DNA of 64,000 nucleotides from Rhizobiales bacterium Y(2018) (GCA_005502925.1 SCPD01000021.1:1-64000); one strand, 5' to 3'; counted from the first letter of the stretch, positions 37,751 to 46,688 are shown. Notes: generated from the sequence alone by a model not told the origin. Numbers and translations: made by a program.

Positions 37751-39283
37751 ATGAACAAGCCTGAAGCACCGACTGCCCTCAGCCGCGATGTCGCGGCCTT
37801 CTTTGCCGAATTGGGACTTCCCGCCGAAAGCCTCACCCAAGGCAGCACCGAAATCCGTTCGCCGATCAATGGCGAGATCATCGCCCGTGTGCGCTTCGCC
37901 GATACGGCGGAAGCCAAGGCGGCGATCGGCCGCTCGGCCGAGGCCTTCCGGCAATGGCGGGTCGTCCCTGCCCCGGTGCGCGGCGAACTGATCCGCCAGC
38001 TCGGTAACGAATTGCGCGCCGCCAAGGAAGGCCTGGGCCGCCTCGTCACCATCGAGACCGGCAAGATCCTGTCCGAGGGCCTGGGCGAAGTGCAGGAGAT
38101 GATCGACATCTGCGATTTCGCCGTCGGCCTGTCGCGCCAGCTTTACGGCCTCACCATGGTGAGCGAGCGCGCCGACCATCGCCTGATGGAACAGTGGCAT
38201 CCGCTCGGCCCCACCGGTGTCATCACCGCCTTCAATTTCCCCGTCGCGGTCTGGTCGTGGAACGCGGCTTTGGCGCTCGTCTGCGGCAATCCGGTTATCT
38301 GGAAGCCGTCGGAGAAGACGCCGCTCACCGCCATGGCGACGACCGCCCTCTTCCGCCGCGCCGCGGCGCGGCTCGACAATATCCCGGCCGACCTCGTCAC
38401 CCTCCTCATCGGCGGGCGCGATGTCGGCGAAGTGCTCGTCGATGATCCGCGCGTGGCGCTCGTCTCCGCCACCGGCTCCACCGGCATGGGCCGCATCGTC
38501 GGCGAGCGTCTCGCCCGCCGCTTCGGCCGCGCCATTCTCGAGCTTGGCGGCAACAACGCCGCCATTCTCTGCCCCTCGGCCGATCTCGACCTCGCTTTGC
38601 GCGCCACCGCTTTCTCCGCCATCGGCACCGCCGGCCAGCGCTGCACGTCGCTGCGCCGCATCATCGTGCATGGAAGTGTCTATGACAGCTTCGTGCCGCG
38701 CCTGAAGAAGGTCTACGACACGGTGACGATCGGCAATCCGATCGACGGCGCGACGCTGGTCGGCCCGCTGATCGACAAGCGCAGCTACGAGGCGATGCAG
38801 AAGGCGCTCGAGGCCGCGGCCCAGGCCGGCGGCAAGGTGCATGGCGGCAAACGCGTCAAAGGCCCCGGCGGCGATGACGCATATTATGTCTCGCCTGCGC
38901 TGGTCGAAATGCCGGCCCAGACCGGCCCCGTCCTCAACGAGACCTTCGCGCCTATTCTCTATGTGCTGCGCTACGGGAATTTCGACGAGGCGCTGGCGCT
39001 CCATAATGGCGTGCCGCAGGGCCTGTCCTCGGCGATCTTCACCACAGACCTGCGCGAATCCGAGCGCTTCCTGTCGGCCTCGGGCTCCGATTGCGGCCTG
39101 GCGAACGTGAATATGGGCTCCTCGGGCGCCGAGATCGGCGGCGCCTTCGGTGGTGAGAAGGAAACCGGCGGCGGCCGCGAATCCGGCTCCGATGCCTGGA
39201 AGGCCTATATGCGGCGCGTCACCAGCGCCATCAACTTCGGCCATGCGCTGCCTCTGGCGCAGGGCGTGAAGTTCGACATCTGA
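37751..39283 (+). CDS. ALDH7-type aldehyde dehydrogenase
   Basis: A 510-residue NAD(P)-dependent aldehyde dehydrogenase closest in character to the alpha-aminoadipic semialdehyde / piperideine-6-carboxylate dehydrogenase (ALDH7, AmaB) group. Signatures: TAFNFPVAVWSWNAALALV, KPSEKTPLTA, catalytic Glu264 (LELGGNNA) and Cys298 (GQRCTSLRR), and the ALDH7-like GGEKETGGGRESGSDAWK near the end. The ATG at 37751 has GGAG six bases upstream; a TTG at 37739 was rejected. With the next gene it may act in lysine or a related amino-acid catabolism, but no lysine aminotransferase or dehydrogenase adjoins it. Confidence 0.9.
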   Translation: MNKPEAPTALSRDVAAFFAELGLPAESLTQGSTEIRSPINGEIIARVRFADTAEAKAAIGRSAEAFRQWRVVPAPVRGELIRQLGNELRAAKEGLGRLVTIETGKILSEGLGEVQEMIDICDFAVGLSRQLYGLTMVSERADHRLMEQWHPLGPTGVITAFNFPVAVWSWNAALALVCGNPVIWKPSEKTPLTAMATTALFRRAAARLDNIPADLVTLLIGGRDVGEVLVDDPRVALVSATGSTGMGRIVGERLARRFGRAILELGGNNAAILCPSADLDLALRATAFSAIGTAGQRCTSLRRIIVHGSVYDSFVPRLKKVYDTVTIGNPIDGATLVGPLIDKRSYEAMQKALEAAAQAGGKVHGGKRVKGPGGDDAYYVSPALVEMPAQTGPVLNETFAPILYVLRYGNFDEALALHNGVPQGLSSAIFTTDLRESERFLSASGSDCGLANVNMGSSGAEIGGAFGGEKETGGGRESGSDAWKAYMRRVTSAINFGHALPLAQGVKFDI

Positions 39284-39294
39284 ACCAGAAACAA

Positions 39295-39323
39295 TCCCGC
39301 CAGGCCTTCGGGGCTTGGCGGGA
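39295..39323 (+). repeat. intercistronic hairpin
   Basis: TCCCGCCA (39295-39302) pairs with TGGCGGGA (39316-39323), with a further GGCC/GGGC inner stem and a TTCG loop. It lies between the aldehyde dehydrogenase and ThDP genes. No T tract follows, so it probably modulates message stability rather than ending transcription. Confidence 0.6.
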
Positions 39324-39360
39324 CTCACAACGAACAAATCAACACGCCGGGGAGACGGAC

Positions 39361-41031
39361 ATGACGGAGAGAAGCGGCGGCCAGATCCTGGTCGACCAGT
39401 TGCTGGCGCAAGGCGTGGAGCGGCTCGCTTGTGTGCCCGGCGAAAGCTATCTGGCCGTGCTCGACGCGCTGCATGACGCCAAGATCGACGTCCTTGTCTG
39501 CCGCAATGAAGGTGGTGCTGCGATGATGGCGGAAGCCTATGGCAAGCTCACCGGCCGGCCCGGCATCTGCTTCGTCACCCGTGGCCCCGGCGCCACCAAT
39601 GCCAGCCATGGCATCCATATCGCCGCCCAGGATTCGACCCCGATGATCCTCTTCATCGGCCAGGTCGAGCGCGCCATGCGCGAGCGTGAGGCTTTCCAGG
39701 AAGTCGATTACAAGGCCTTCTTCGGCTCGATGGCGAAATGGGTGGTCGAGGTCGAAAGCGCCGCCCGCCTGCCTGAGCTGTTGGCGCGCGCCTTCCGCGT
39801 CGCCTGCCAGGGCCGCCCCGGCCCCGTCGTCATCGCGCTCCCCGAAGACGTGTTGACCGAAATGGCCGATGTCCCGGACGCGCCCAAGGTGGTCCCGGCC
39901 GAATCCGCCCCCACCCCGCAGGATATGAGCCGCTTCGCCGATCTCCTGCGCCAGGCGAAGAAGCCGCTCTTCATCCTCGGCGGCTCGCGCTGGAGCCCGG
40001 AGGCGCAGAAATCGCTCATCGGCTTCGCCGAGAAATTCGGCGTCGGCATCACCACCTCCTTCCGCCGCGCCCATCTGTTTCCCTCCGATCATCCCAATTA
40101 TGTCGGCGATGTCGGCATCGGCCCCAACCCGAAGCTCGCCGCCCGGGTGAAGGAGGCCGATCTCCTGGTGCTGCTCGGCGCCCGCATGTCGGAAATGCCG
40201 TCTTCTTCCTATTCGCTGATCGACATTCCCAATCCGCGCCAGACCCTCGTCCATATTCATCCGGGCGCGGAGGAATTGGGCCGCGTCTATCAGCCCGCGC
40301 TCGCCATCCAGGCCTCGCCCAATGCTTTCTGTTCAGCCCTCGCCGATCTGGCGCAGCCCAATGATCGGCCCTGGACGGAAGCGACGCGCGTGGCGCGCCA
40401 GGACTTCCTCGATTGGACCGACGCACCTCAGAAGCTGCCCGGCAAGTTCCAATATGGCGAGGCCATGAAGTGGCTGCGCGAGCGCCTTCCGCCCGAGGCG
40501 ATCATCACCAACGGCGCCGGCAATTACGCCACCTGGATTCACCGCTATTACCGCTTCCGCCAATTCGGCACGCAATTGGCGCCGACCTCGGGCTCGATGG
40601 GGTATGGCGTCCCGGCCGCGGTCATGGCCAAGCGCCAGCGCCCCGATAGCCCGGTCGTCTGCTTCGCCGGCGACGGCTGCTTCATGATGAACGGCCAGGA
40701 ATTCGCCACCGCCGTCCAATATGGCATTCCGCTCATCGTCGTGGTGCTCGACAACTCGATGTACGGCACCATCCGCATGCATCAGGAACGCGAATATCCG
40801 GGCCGCGTCTCGGCCACCTTGCTCAAGAACCCCAACTTCGCCGACTATGCCAAGGCCTTCGGCGGCCATGGCGAGCGCGTCGAAACGACGGAAGACTTCG
40901 CGCCGGCTTTCGAGCGCGCCGTCCAGTCGGGCAAACCTGCGATCATCCACTGCATCGTCGATCCCGAGGCGATCACCCCCGCCCGCACCCTGAGCCAGAT
41001 CCGCGACGACGCGGTGAAGGCCGGGAAATAG
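39361..41031 (+). CDS. thiamine-diphosphate-dependent enzyme, acetolactate-synthase-like
   Basis: A 556-residue ThDP enzyme with the three-domain layout of the acetolactate synthase / benzoylformate decarboxylase superfamily. The cofactor-activating Glu50 is in CRNEGGAAMM; the ThDP/Mg motif GDGCFMMNGQEFATAVQYG...VVLDN is near residue 438. Key FAD-site features of true IlvB are not obvious and no IlvN partner adjoins it, so valine biosynthesis is unlikely. It follows the aldehyde dehydrogenase by 77 bases in the same direction, so a decarboxylase supplying an aldehyde for oxidation is a fair guess. Confidence 0.85.
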   Translation: MTERSGGQILVDQLLAQGVERLACVPGESYLAVLDALHDAKIDVLVCRNEGGAAMMAEAYGKLTGRPGICFVTRGPGATNASHGIHIAAQDSTPMILFIGQVERAMREREAFQEVDYKAFFGSMAKWVVEVESAARLPELLARAFRVACQGRPGPVVIALPEDVLTEMADVPDAPKVVPAESAPTPQDMSRFADLLRQAKKPLFILGGSRWSPEAQKSLIGFAEKFGVGITTSFRRAHLFPSDHPNYVGDVGIGPNPKLAARVKEADLLVLLGARMSEMPSSSYSLIDIPNPRQTLVHIHPGAEELGRVYQPALAIQASPNAFCSALADLAQPNDRPWTEATRVARQDFLDWTDAPQKLPGKFQYGEAMKWLRERLPPEAIITNGAGNYATWIHRYYRFRQFGTQLAPTSGSMGYGVPAAVMAKRQRPDSPVVCFAGDGCFMMNGQEFATAVQYGIPLIVVVLDNSMYGTIRMHQEREYPGRVSATLLKNPNFADYAKAFGGHGERVETTEDFAPAFERAVQSGKPAIIHCIVDPEAITPARTLSQIRDDAVKAGK

Positions 41032-41045
41032 CCGTTTCTCTGACC

Positions 41046-41189
41046 GTCATGACCGCCCTCGAGGCGGCCATCCCGTTTCTGCGCAGCCACATCCCCCGTC
41101 ATGGCCGCCCTTGAGGCGGCCATCCAGTCCATCCGTCAAACGGGTATGTGGCGGAGAGACTGGATGGCCGCCTCAAGCCCGGCCATGAC
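41046..41189. repeat. three copies of a GGCCGCC palindromic repeat
   Basis: Direct copies lie at 41046-41074 and 41098-41129 and an inverted copy at 41158-41189. Copies 2 and 3 match as inverted repeats over 32 bases with two mismatches, enough for one large stem. Each unit reads GTCATGRCCGCCC-N-GAGGCGGCCATCC. A fourth copy is at 55961-55988. The spacing is irregular and there are no spacers of equal length, so it is not a CRISPR array. It separates the ThDP gene from the convergent AhpD-like gene. Confidence 0.85.
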
Positions 41190-41201
41190 GAGCTAGGAGA
41201 T

Positions 41202-41786
41202 TCAATAGCGCCGGCCTACCGTCATTGCCGCACGGAAGTTCTCGTCGCTGTCGAAAAACATGGCTTCAGGGCCGGCGCCCGTCGCATCGAAGAAGCGCGC
41301 CACGAAGCAACGGAAGGCGGCGCACAGCGCGATGTCGCAGATCTGCTGGTCGCTGAAGCCCGCCTGGCGCAGCCGGTCGATATCGGCCTCGGTGACCTCG
41401 GAGGCCTTGCGGGCGACCTTCTCGGCATAGGCCAGCATCTCGACATCCTTGGGCGCAAGCCCGGCGGAACGGAAATCGCGCTGCACCGCCAGCACCTTCT
41501 CCTTGGAGCCCAGATCGTCGATCAGCTGCTTGCCATAGACATAGGAGCAATAGGTGGACGGCACTTCCTTGGCGGCGATCAGCGTAATGAGCCGCCATTC
41601 CCGCGCGCCCAGCGAGAAGCCGCCGCGTACCTTCTCGATGAAATCGACATAGATCGGCAAGAGATCCGGCCGCGCCGTGAAGCATCCATAGGCTTCCATC
41701 ACGAAACCGTTCTGCGCCTTGAGCTTGCTGTAGATCTCGGCGACTTTGCCGGTCGCCTCTTCTTCCCTGATGGTCTGCAGGAACAT
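41202..41786 (-). CDS. AhpD-like / peroxidase-related protein
   Basis: A 194-residue, all-helical protein of the carboxymuconolactone decarboxylase (AhpD-like) group. Start at 41786 (MFLQTIREEEATGKVAEIY) is supported by GGAGG six bases upstream. Where AhpD enzymes carry Cys-x-x-Cys plus a nearby His, this protein reads STYCSYVYGKQL, so the second cysteine and the histidine are missing. It may lack the usual disulfide chemistry. The LGAREWRLITLIAAKEV segment is typical of the family. It is transcribed alone, tail to tail with the ThDP gene. Confidence 0.8.
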   Translation of the reverse strand: MFLQTIREEEATGKVAEIYSKLKAQNGFVMEAYGCFTARPDLLPIYVDFIEKVRGGFSLGAREWRLITLIAAKEVPSTYCSYVYGKQLIDDLGSKEKVLAVQRDFRSAGLAPKDVEMLAYAEKVARKASEVTEADIDRLRQAGFSDQQICDIALCAAFRCFVARFFDATGAGPEAMFFDSDENFRAAMTVGRRY

Positions 41787-42115
41787 GCCCGTCCTCCATG
41801 ATGAGCGAAGCGGGTCTTCTATCGGCGCTTTTTCACGACGCAAGGTAAATCCGGCTTTGCTTCTCTATGGGCAGAGATCGATTTCGCTGCGGGCCAGCTT
41901 GTCTCCGGCGCGATCCGGGAGTGGCCCATCAAACACGAAAGGCGGCAATCTCGCGACTGCCGCCCTCATAACACCGCTCCCCGGCGCAGGCCATTGAACC
42001 TCCGCCGCCGTATTGTTGCCCCCGGACCACAATGTGGTATTTACAACAGTGACCCAAAATGAAACTGATTCGCAAGGGTCAAGTTAAAGTTTGGACAGGA
42101 AATGGTCGGCCCGCC
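41787..42115. other. gap between AhpD-like gene and mipA-like gene
   Basis: No gene is seen. It contains one hairpin, GGCGGCA/TGCCGCC at 41941-41964, which read on the minus strand is followed by TTTCGTGTTT and could end the porin-like transcript about 150 bases after its stop. The rest should hold the promoter of the AhpD-like gene; none was identified. Confidence 0.5.
41935..41964 (-). terminator. possible terminator of the MipA-like gene
   Basis: A 7-bp perfect stem GGCGGCA/TGCCGCC with a ten-base loop; on the minus strand a T-rich stretch (TTTCGTG) follows. It is rather far, about 150 bases, from the stop codon. Confidence 0.45.
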
Positions 42116-42955
42116 TCACCGCCACTTATAGGTGAGGAACATGCCGGTGAAGAACTGATCGGCCGACCCCTCGTCCTTGACGATCGGGCTGTCGGCGGCG
42201 TCGCCCAGCAGCCTCTTATACTGAAGCCGGCCGGAGACGCCGATCGCCTCGGTGACCATGTAATCGAGCCCGAGTGTGATCCCGATATCCTTGAAGCCGG
42301 CATCGGCCTCATAGCGGTCATAACCGCTCCGCAGCGCCTGCGAACCCGAGACGCCGAAGAACGTCTCCATATAATTGCTGTCCGCCCAGCTGGCCGAGGC
42401 CTCGATGCTCGAGCGCACCGAGTCGGACAGCGGCACCGCTACACCGGTCGACATCTCCGCCAGCATGCCTTCATGGCCGCCGCCGACATCCTGGGTGACG
42501 GTCATCGCCGCCGACCAGATGCCGAGCTCGTATTTCAGGAAGCCGCCGAGCTCGATCGAATCATCGACATCGCCCAGCCCGTCCAGCGCGTCATTGTCGT
42601 CCTCGTCACGCCCGCCGCTGTAGCGCGCGATGGGACCGGCCTTCAGCCCTTCATAATTCAGAAGGTTGGCGCCGAGCGACATGCCTTCGACGAAGATGAA
42701 GTCATCATAAACGATGGAAGCAAACGGAAAAGGCTGGAATTCATAGTCGTCCGAGCCTTCATAATCGGGTGCGTAGGCGCCGCCGCCGCCGATCACGACG
42801 CTCCATTTGCTTTGAGTTGACGTTGTGTCAGAATCATCAGCCGCGTTGGCGCCCGCAACATTCATGACGATTCCGGCGGCGCTTGCCATGATTATGAGCC
42901 AATTTGAAGTAACAGCTGGTGCCAGGGATTTCTTGCAGGCGACGCGGGAAGGCAT
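42116..42955 (-). CDS. MipA/OmpV family outer-membrane protein
   Basis: A 279-residue predicted outer-membrane beta-barrel. A signal peptide (hydrophobic stretch then VAGANAADD) leads to the MipA/OmpV start SVVIGGGGAYAPDYEGSDDYEFQPFPF and ends in alternating aromatic strands with a terminal Arg preceded by Trp (FLTYKWR). The ATG at 42955 has AGGAG at good spacing; an ATG six codons upstream was rejected. An acidic loop (GGRDEDDNDALDG) near residue 110 may bind cations. It is divergent from an OmpR/EnvZ-type pair, which likely regulates it. Confidence 0.88.
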   Translation of the reverse strand: MPSRVACKKSLAPAVTSNWLIIMASAAGIVMNVAGANAADDSDTTSTQSKWSVVIGGGGAYAPDYEGSDDYEFQPFPFASIVYDDFIFVEGMSLGANLLNYEGLKAGPIARYSGGRDEDDNDALDGLGDVDDSIELGGFLKYELGIWSAAMTVTQDVGGGHEGMLAEMSTGVAVPLSDSVRSSIEASASWADSNYMETFFGVSGSQALRSGYDRYEADAGFKDIGITLGLDYMVTEAIGVSGRLQYKRLLGDAADSPIVKDEGSADQFFTGMFLTYKWR

Positions 42956-43087
42956 GGACGCTCCTATGTACAACGGAGCATCTGTCTAGCCGGCAATCCT
43001 GGCAGGAGAGTTTCGAGCGGGTTTCGTTATGTTGCAGATTATTACCACAAGGGCGTCGCGGCGCGCTTCCCAGGAGGCGTGCGCGCA

Positions 43088-43831
43088 ATGATAAAACAGA
43101 CCAAGCCACACGTGCTGATCGTCGATGACGACCAGCAGATCCGCGCCATGCTGGCGCGTTTTCTGGGCGAGCATGGCATGCGGGTGACCCAGGCCTCGGA
43201 CGGCATCAGCATGTTCAAGGTCATGGAAATCGGCCGTTTCGACGTCATCGTGCTCGACGTGATGATGCCGGGCGAGGACGGCTTCACGCTCTGCCGGAAG
43301 CTGCGCGCCGAGAGCGCCATCCCGCTCATCCTGCTCACCGCGCGCAACAGCGAGACCGACCGCATCGTCGGCCTCGAGCTCGGCGCCGATGATTATGTGA
43401 CAAAACCCTTCAACCCGCGCGAGCTTCTCGCCCGTATCCGCGCTTTGCTGCGCCGGGCCAACGCCCAGCCGCAGGCGGTGCAGCGGCTCGCCAGCGCAAC
43501 CTATCAGTTCGCCGGCTGGACCCTCGACACCAGCCGCCGCTCGCTCCTCTCGCCGCAGGGCGTGCTCACCGATCTGACCACCGGCGAATTCGACCTCCTG
43601 GTCGCTTTCGTCGAGCATCCGCAGCGCGTCCTCAATCGCGACCAGCTTCTCGACCTGGCGCGCGGCCGGGTGAGCCTCGCCTTCGACCGCAGCATCGACG
43701 TCCAAGTCAGCCGGCTGCGCCGCAAGATCGAGACCGATCCCAACGCGCCGGCGCTCATCAAGACGGTGCGCAATGGCGGCTATTTCTTCACCGCCCTGGT
43801 CATTTCGGCAGGCCAGGTCGCCCTGCCATGA
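43088..43831 (+). CDS. OmpR-family response regulator
   Basis: A 247-residue regulator: an N-terminal receiver domain with phosphoacceptor Asp57 (IVLDVMMPGEDG), the Lys in VTKPFN, and a C-terminal OmpR/PhoB winged helix (about residues 140-240, ending KTVRNGGYFFT). The ATG at 43088 is taken; the GTG at 43079 lies too close to AGGAGG. The stop overlaps the kinase start as ATGA. It is divergent from the MipA-like gene across 132 bases. Confidence 0.93.
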   Translation: MIKQTKPHVLIVDDDQQIRAMLARFLGEHGMRVTQASDGISMFKVMEIGRFDVIVLDVMMPGEDGFTLCRKLRAESAIPLILLTARNSETDRIVGLELGADDYVTKPFNPRELLARIRALLRRANAQPQAVQRLASATYQFAGWTLDTSRRSLLSPQGVLTDLTTGEFDLLVAFVEHPQRVLNRDQLLDLARGRVSLAFDRSIDVQVSRLRRKIETDPNAPALIKTVRNGGYFFTALVISAGQVALP

Positions 43832-45243
43832 AGATTCCGATCTGGTCCAGGCTCAGGCTGGCTCCCCGTCTCGCCATTCTGATCGTGGCGACGACGGTCG
43901 CGGTGCAGAGTCAAGGGGCCCTGCTCTACTACATATTTCCGCCGCCCGGTTATCTGATCGTCGATCAGGCGTGGCTCGCGGACGCCGCCCGCAATGCACG
44001 CAACATCGCTGAAGCGGTGCCGACGGCCGACCGGTTGCCGGCCCTCACCGGCTCGGGGCTCACAAAGTGGCTGACTTTCGACGTGACGCCGGAGGCGCCG
44101 GATTATTCGCGCGAAGATGGGCCGACCAGGCTCGAACGCGAGGTGAAGGCCTCGCTTATGGGAAAACTCGGCCTCGCCGCCCCGGACGTCATGGTCAAGA
44201 CCGAGGACTTCAAGGAAAATGCGGTCAAGACCAATGTCGCGGTGATCACCGAAATCCCGACCGCCATGGATACCGATACGTTGGTCTCGCGCGACAGCCT
44301 CGTCGTCGCCGACCTGCGTATAGCGCTCCGTCTCAAGGACAACAGCTGGCTCCTGATCGGCCCGAGCGAAACCGGCGTTTCATCATTGCATTATCTGCGC
44401 AACATACTTGACCTGATCGGCGCGCTGTTCTTCGTCGCCGCCTTCTCGATCTGGATGGCGCGCAGCATCGTCAAGCCCTTGACCCAGCTCGCCACCGCGG
44501 CGGAACGGCTCGGCCGCGAGCGCGAGCCCACGCCGATCAGCGGCATGAAGCTCCCCGAATATGCCGCCATCGCCACCACCTTCAACGAGATGCAGACGCG
44601 CCTCAAGAAGTTCGTCGACGAGCGCATGCAGATGCTGGCCGCCATCTCACATGATCTGCGCACGCCGCTGACCCGGCTGCGCCTCTATGCCGAATGTGTG
44701 AAAGACGAGCAGCAGCGCGCCCAGATTCTTTCCGACATCTCCGACATGGAGACGATGGTTTCGACCTCGCTCACCTTCATGAGCGACGAGATCCATCGCG
44801 AGCCCTATAACGCCGTCGATGTCGCGAGCCTTATCATCAGCATCACCGACAATTTCGCCGATGAGGGCCGTAACGTGACCTACACCGGGCCCGACCATGC
44901 GCAGCTCTCCTGCCGGCCGGTGGCGCTCCGGCGCGCTTTCACCAACCTCATCGACAATGGCTGCAAATATGGCGGCGAGGTCTCAGTCTCGCTTTTGGAC
45001 GCATCGAGCGGCCTCACCATCGACTTCCGCGACAAGGGGCCGGGCATTCCCGCCGATCAGGTCGAGCGCGCTTTCGCGCCCTTCCAGCGCCTCGAGGCCT
45101 CGCGCAATCGCGAGACCGGCGGCACCGGCCTCGGCCTCACCATCGCCCGCGACGTGATCCTGGGCCATGGCGGCGACATCAAGCTCATCCACGACGCGCA
45201 AGGCTTCCGCGTACGCGTCGAGCTGCCGAGGCCAAGGGAGTAG
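43828..45243 (+). CDS. EnvZ-like sensor histidine kinase
   Basis: A 471-residue membrane kinase: helix 1 about residues 15-35, a periplasmic sensor region (about 40-190), helix 2 about 193-212, HAMP (about 212-265), HisKA with His275 (AAISHDLRTPLTRLR) and HATPase with DNGCKY, GPGIP and GTGLGLTIA. The HAMP-HisKA layout is EnvZ-like. It should phosphorylate the regulator encoded just upstream. The signal is unknown; the adjacent OmpV-type protein suggests envelope or osmotic stress. Confidence 0.93.
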   Translation: MKIPIWSRLRLAPRLAILIVATTVAVQSQGALLYYIFPPPGYLIVDQAWLADAARNARNIAEAVPTADRLPALTGSGLTKWLTFDVTPEAPDYSREDGPTRLEREVKASLMGKLGLAAPDVMVKTEDFKENAVKTNVAVITEIPTAMDTDTLVSRDSLVVADLRIALRLKDNSWLLIGPSETGVSSLHYLRNILDLIGALFFVAAFSIWMARSIVKPLTQLATAAERLGREREPTPISGMKLPEYAAIATTFNEMQTRLKKFVDERMQMLAAISHDLRTPLTRLRLYAECVKDEQQRAQILSDISDMETMVSTSLTFMSDEIHREPYNAVDVASLIISITDNFADEGRNVTYTGPDHAQLSCRPVALRRAFTNLIDNGCKYGGEVSVSLLDASSGLTIDFRDKGPGIPADQVERAFAPFQRLEASRNRETGGTGLGLTIARDVILGHGGDIKLIHDAQGFRVRVELPRPRE

Positions 45244-45253
45244 CGGCTATCAA

Positions 45254-45309
45254 ATTCACACATCTCCTCCTTCCCATGCGAAGTGGGGGAAGGAGAAAGA
45301 TGTGTGAAT
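45254..45309. terminator. bidirectional terminator-like hairpin
   Basis: ATTCACACATCT (45254-45265) pairs perfectly with AGATGTGTGAAT (45298-45309), and an inner CCTCCTTCC/GGAAGGAG stem extends it. It sits between the convergent kinase and amidase genes, so it can end both transcripts. Confidence 0.7.
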
Positions 45310-45336
45310 CTCATTTACAGCGGAGTTCCGGAGCGG

Positions 45337-46680
45337 CTACCGCGCGGCGAAGACCTTCTCCACCGCCTTCGCGGCGGCGAAGATCTGCTGGTCCTGCCCG
45401 TGCGGCGCCATCAGCATGAAGCCGGTCGGCGCCTCACCCTCTTCATGCATCGGCAGCGAGATGCCGCAGCAATCGAGGAAGTTGCCGGTGAAGGTGTTGC
45501 GCAGCGCGAGGAAGTTGAGGCGGAGATACTCGTCGTCGCGCTCGAAGGCGGAAATCGCCGGGGGCACGTTGCAGGTGGTCGGCATCACCAGCGCGTCGAA
45601 GCCGGTCATCGCGCGGTTGAACTGGCCGATGAGCTTCTGGCGCATGGTGAGGATCTCGACATAGTCGGGCGCCGAGATCTGCGCCCCCGATTCGATGCGC
45701 CGGCGCACCCGCTGGTCGTAGCCCGCGCCCACTTCGGCGATCTGGGCGCGATGATGCAGGATCGCCTCGACCGCCGATATGCCGCCTTTGGCATTGAGCG
45801 CCGGCAGCTGCGTGAGCTCGTCGAGCACCACTTCCTCGATCTGGATGCCGGCCTTGCGCAGATCGCTCACCGCGCGCGTGAAATCGGCGGCGACCGTCTC
45901 GTCGATCGTTCCGGCGAAATAGCTCCGCGGCACGGCGAAGCGCAATTCGTGACGGGCCTCAGCGATCTCGCCGTCCCAGTCGCCGGCGAGCACCGCATCG
46001 GCGAGCGCGCAGCAATCGACGCTGCGCGCCAGCGGCCCGATGCTGTCGAGCGTCTTCGACAAGGGATAGGCGCCGGTGGTCGGGATACGCCCGGTCGAGG
46101 GCTTGTAGCCGACGACGCCGTTATAGGAGGCCGGGATCCGGCATGAGCCGCCGGTATCGGAGCCGATGGCCAGCGGGACCATGCCGTCGGCGACAGCGAC
46201 ACCCGCGCCTGAGGACGAGCCGCCGGGAATGCGCCCGGTCTTGCGGTCATAGGGCGAGCGCGGCGTGCCGTAATGCGGGTTGAGGCCGACGCCCGAATAG
46301 GCGAATTCGGTCATGTTGTTGCGCCCGACGGCAATGAAGCCTTGCGCCTTGAGACGCGCGATCGCCGGCGCATCGGCCGTGGCGGGGGCCGCATTGTTGA
46401 GCACCGCGGAGCCCGCCCGCGTCACCTGCCCCTTGAGGTCGAACAGGTCTTTGACCCCCATCGGAATGCCGGCGAAGGGCGGCACCGCCCGGCCCGCTTT
46501 GCGCTGCCGGTCATAGAACTGGGCGAGATCGAGGGCCGCCGCCCCGTCGACGGTCAGGAACGCGCGCGCCCCCTCACCGGAGGGGTCCTGGATGCGCGCC
46601 AGCGCCGTTTCCACCAGCGCCTGCGCCGTCACCGCACCTTGATCGAGATCCCGCGCCAGCGCGCGCAAAGGCTTGAACAT
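45337..46680 (-). CDS. amidase signature family hydrolase
   Basis: A 447-residue amidase. The Ser-cisSer-Lys triad is visible: Lys in MGVKDLFD (near residue 77), Ser in GGSSSGAGVAVADG and Ser in GSDTGGSCRIPAS. It resembles the AtzF / allophanate-hydrolase and aryl-amidase branch, but has no C-terminal allophanate domain and no urea genes adjoin it, so the substrate is open. It starts eight bases after the cckA stop on the same strand; read-through from cckA is possible. Confidence 0.88.
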   Translation of the reverse strand: MFKPLRALARDLDQGAVTAQALVETALARIQDPSGEGARAFLTVDGAAALDLAQFYDRQRKAGRAVPPFAGIPMGVKDLFDLKGQVTRAGSAVLNNAAPATADAPAIARLKAQGFIAVGRNNMTEFAYSGVGLNPHYGTPRSPYDRKTGRIPGGSSSGAGVAVADGMVPLAIGSDTGGSCRIPASYNGVVGYKPSTGRIPTTGAYPLSKTLDSIGPLARSVDCCALADAVLAGDWDGEIAEARHELRFAVPRSYFAGTIDETVAADFTRAVSDLRKAGIQIEEVVLDELTQLPALNAKGGISAVEAILHHRAQIAEVGAGYDQRVRRRIESGAQISAPDYVEILTMRQKLIGQFNRAMTGFDALVMPTTCNVPPAISAFERDDEYLRLNFLALRNTFTGNFLDCCGISLPMHEEGEAPTGFMLMAPHGQDQQIFAAAKAVEKVFAAR

Positions 46681-46688
46681 GTCTCTGT

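Noticed and set aside
39361-41031. Biosynthetic acetolactate synthase large subunit (ilvB)
   Set aside because: No small-subunit gene follows, the context is catabolic, and the FAD-site features are not evident.
41046-41189. CRISPR array
   Set aside because: Only three units, one inverted, with unequal spacing and no cas genes; it is a palindromic repeat cluster.
45337-46680. Allophanate hydrolase of a urea pathway
   Set aside because: No C-terminal allophanate domain and no urea carboxylase genes are present; only the general amidase call is supported.
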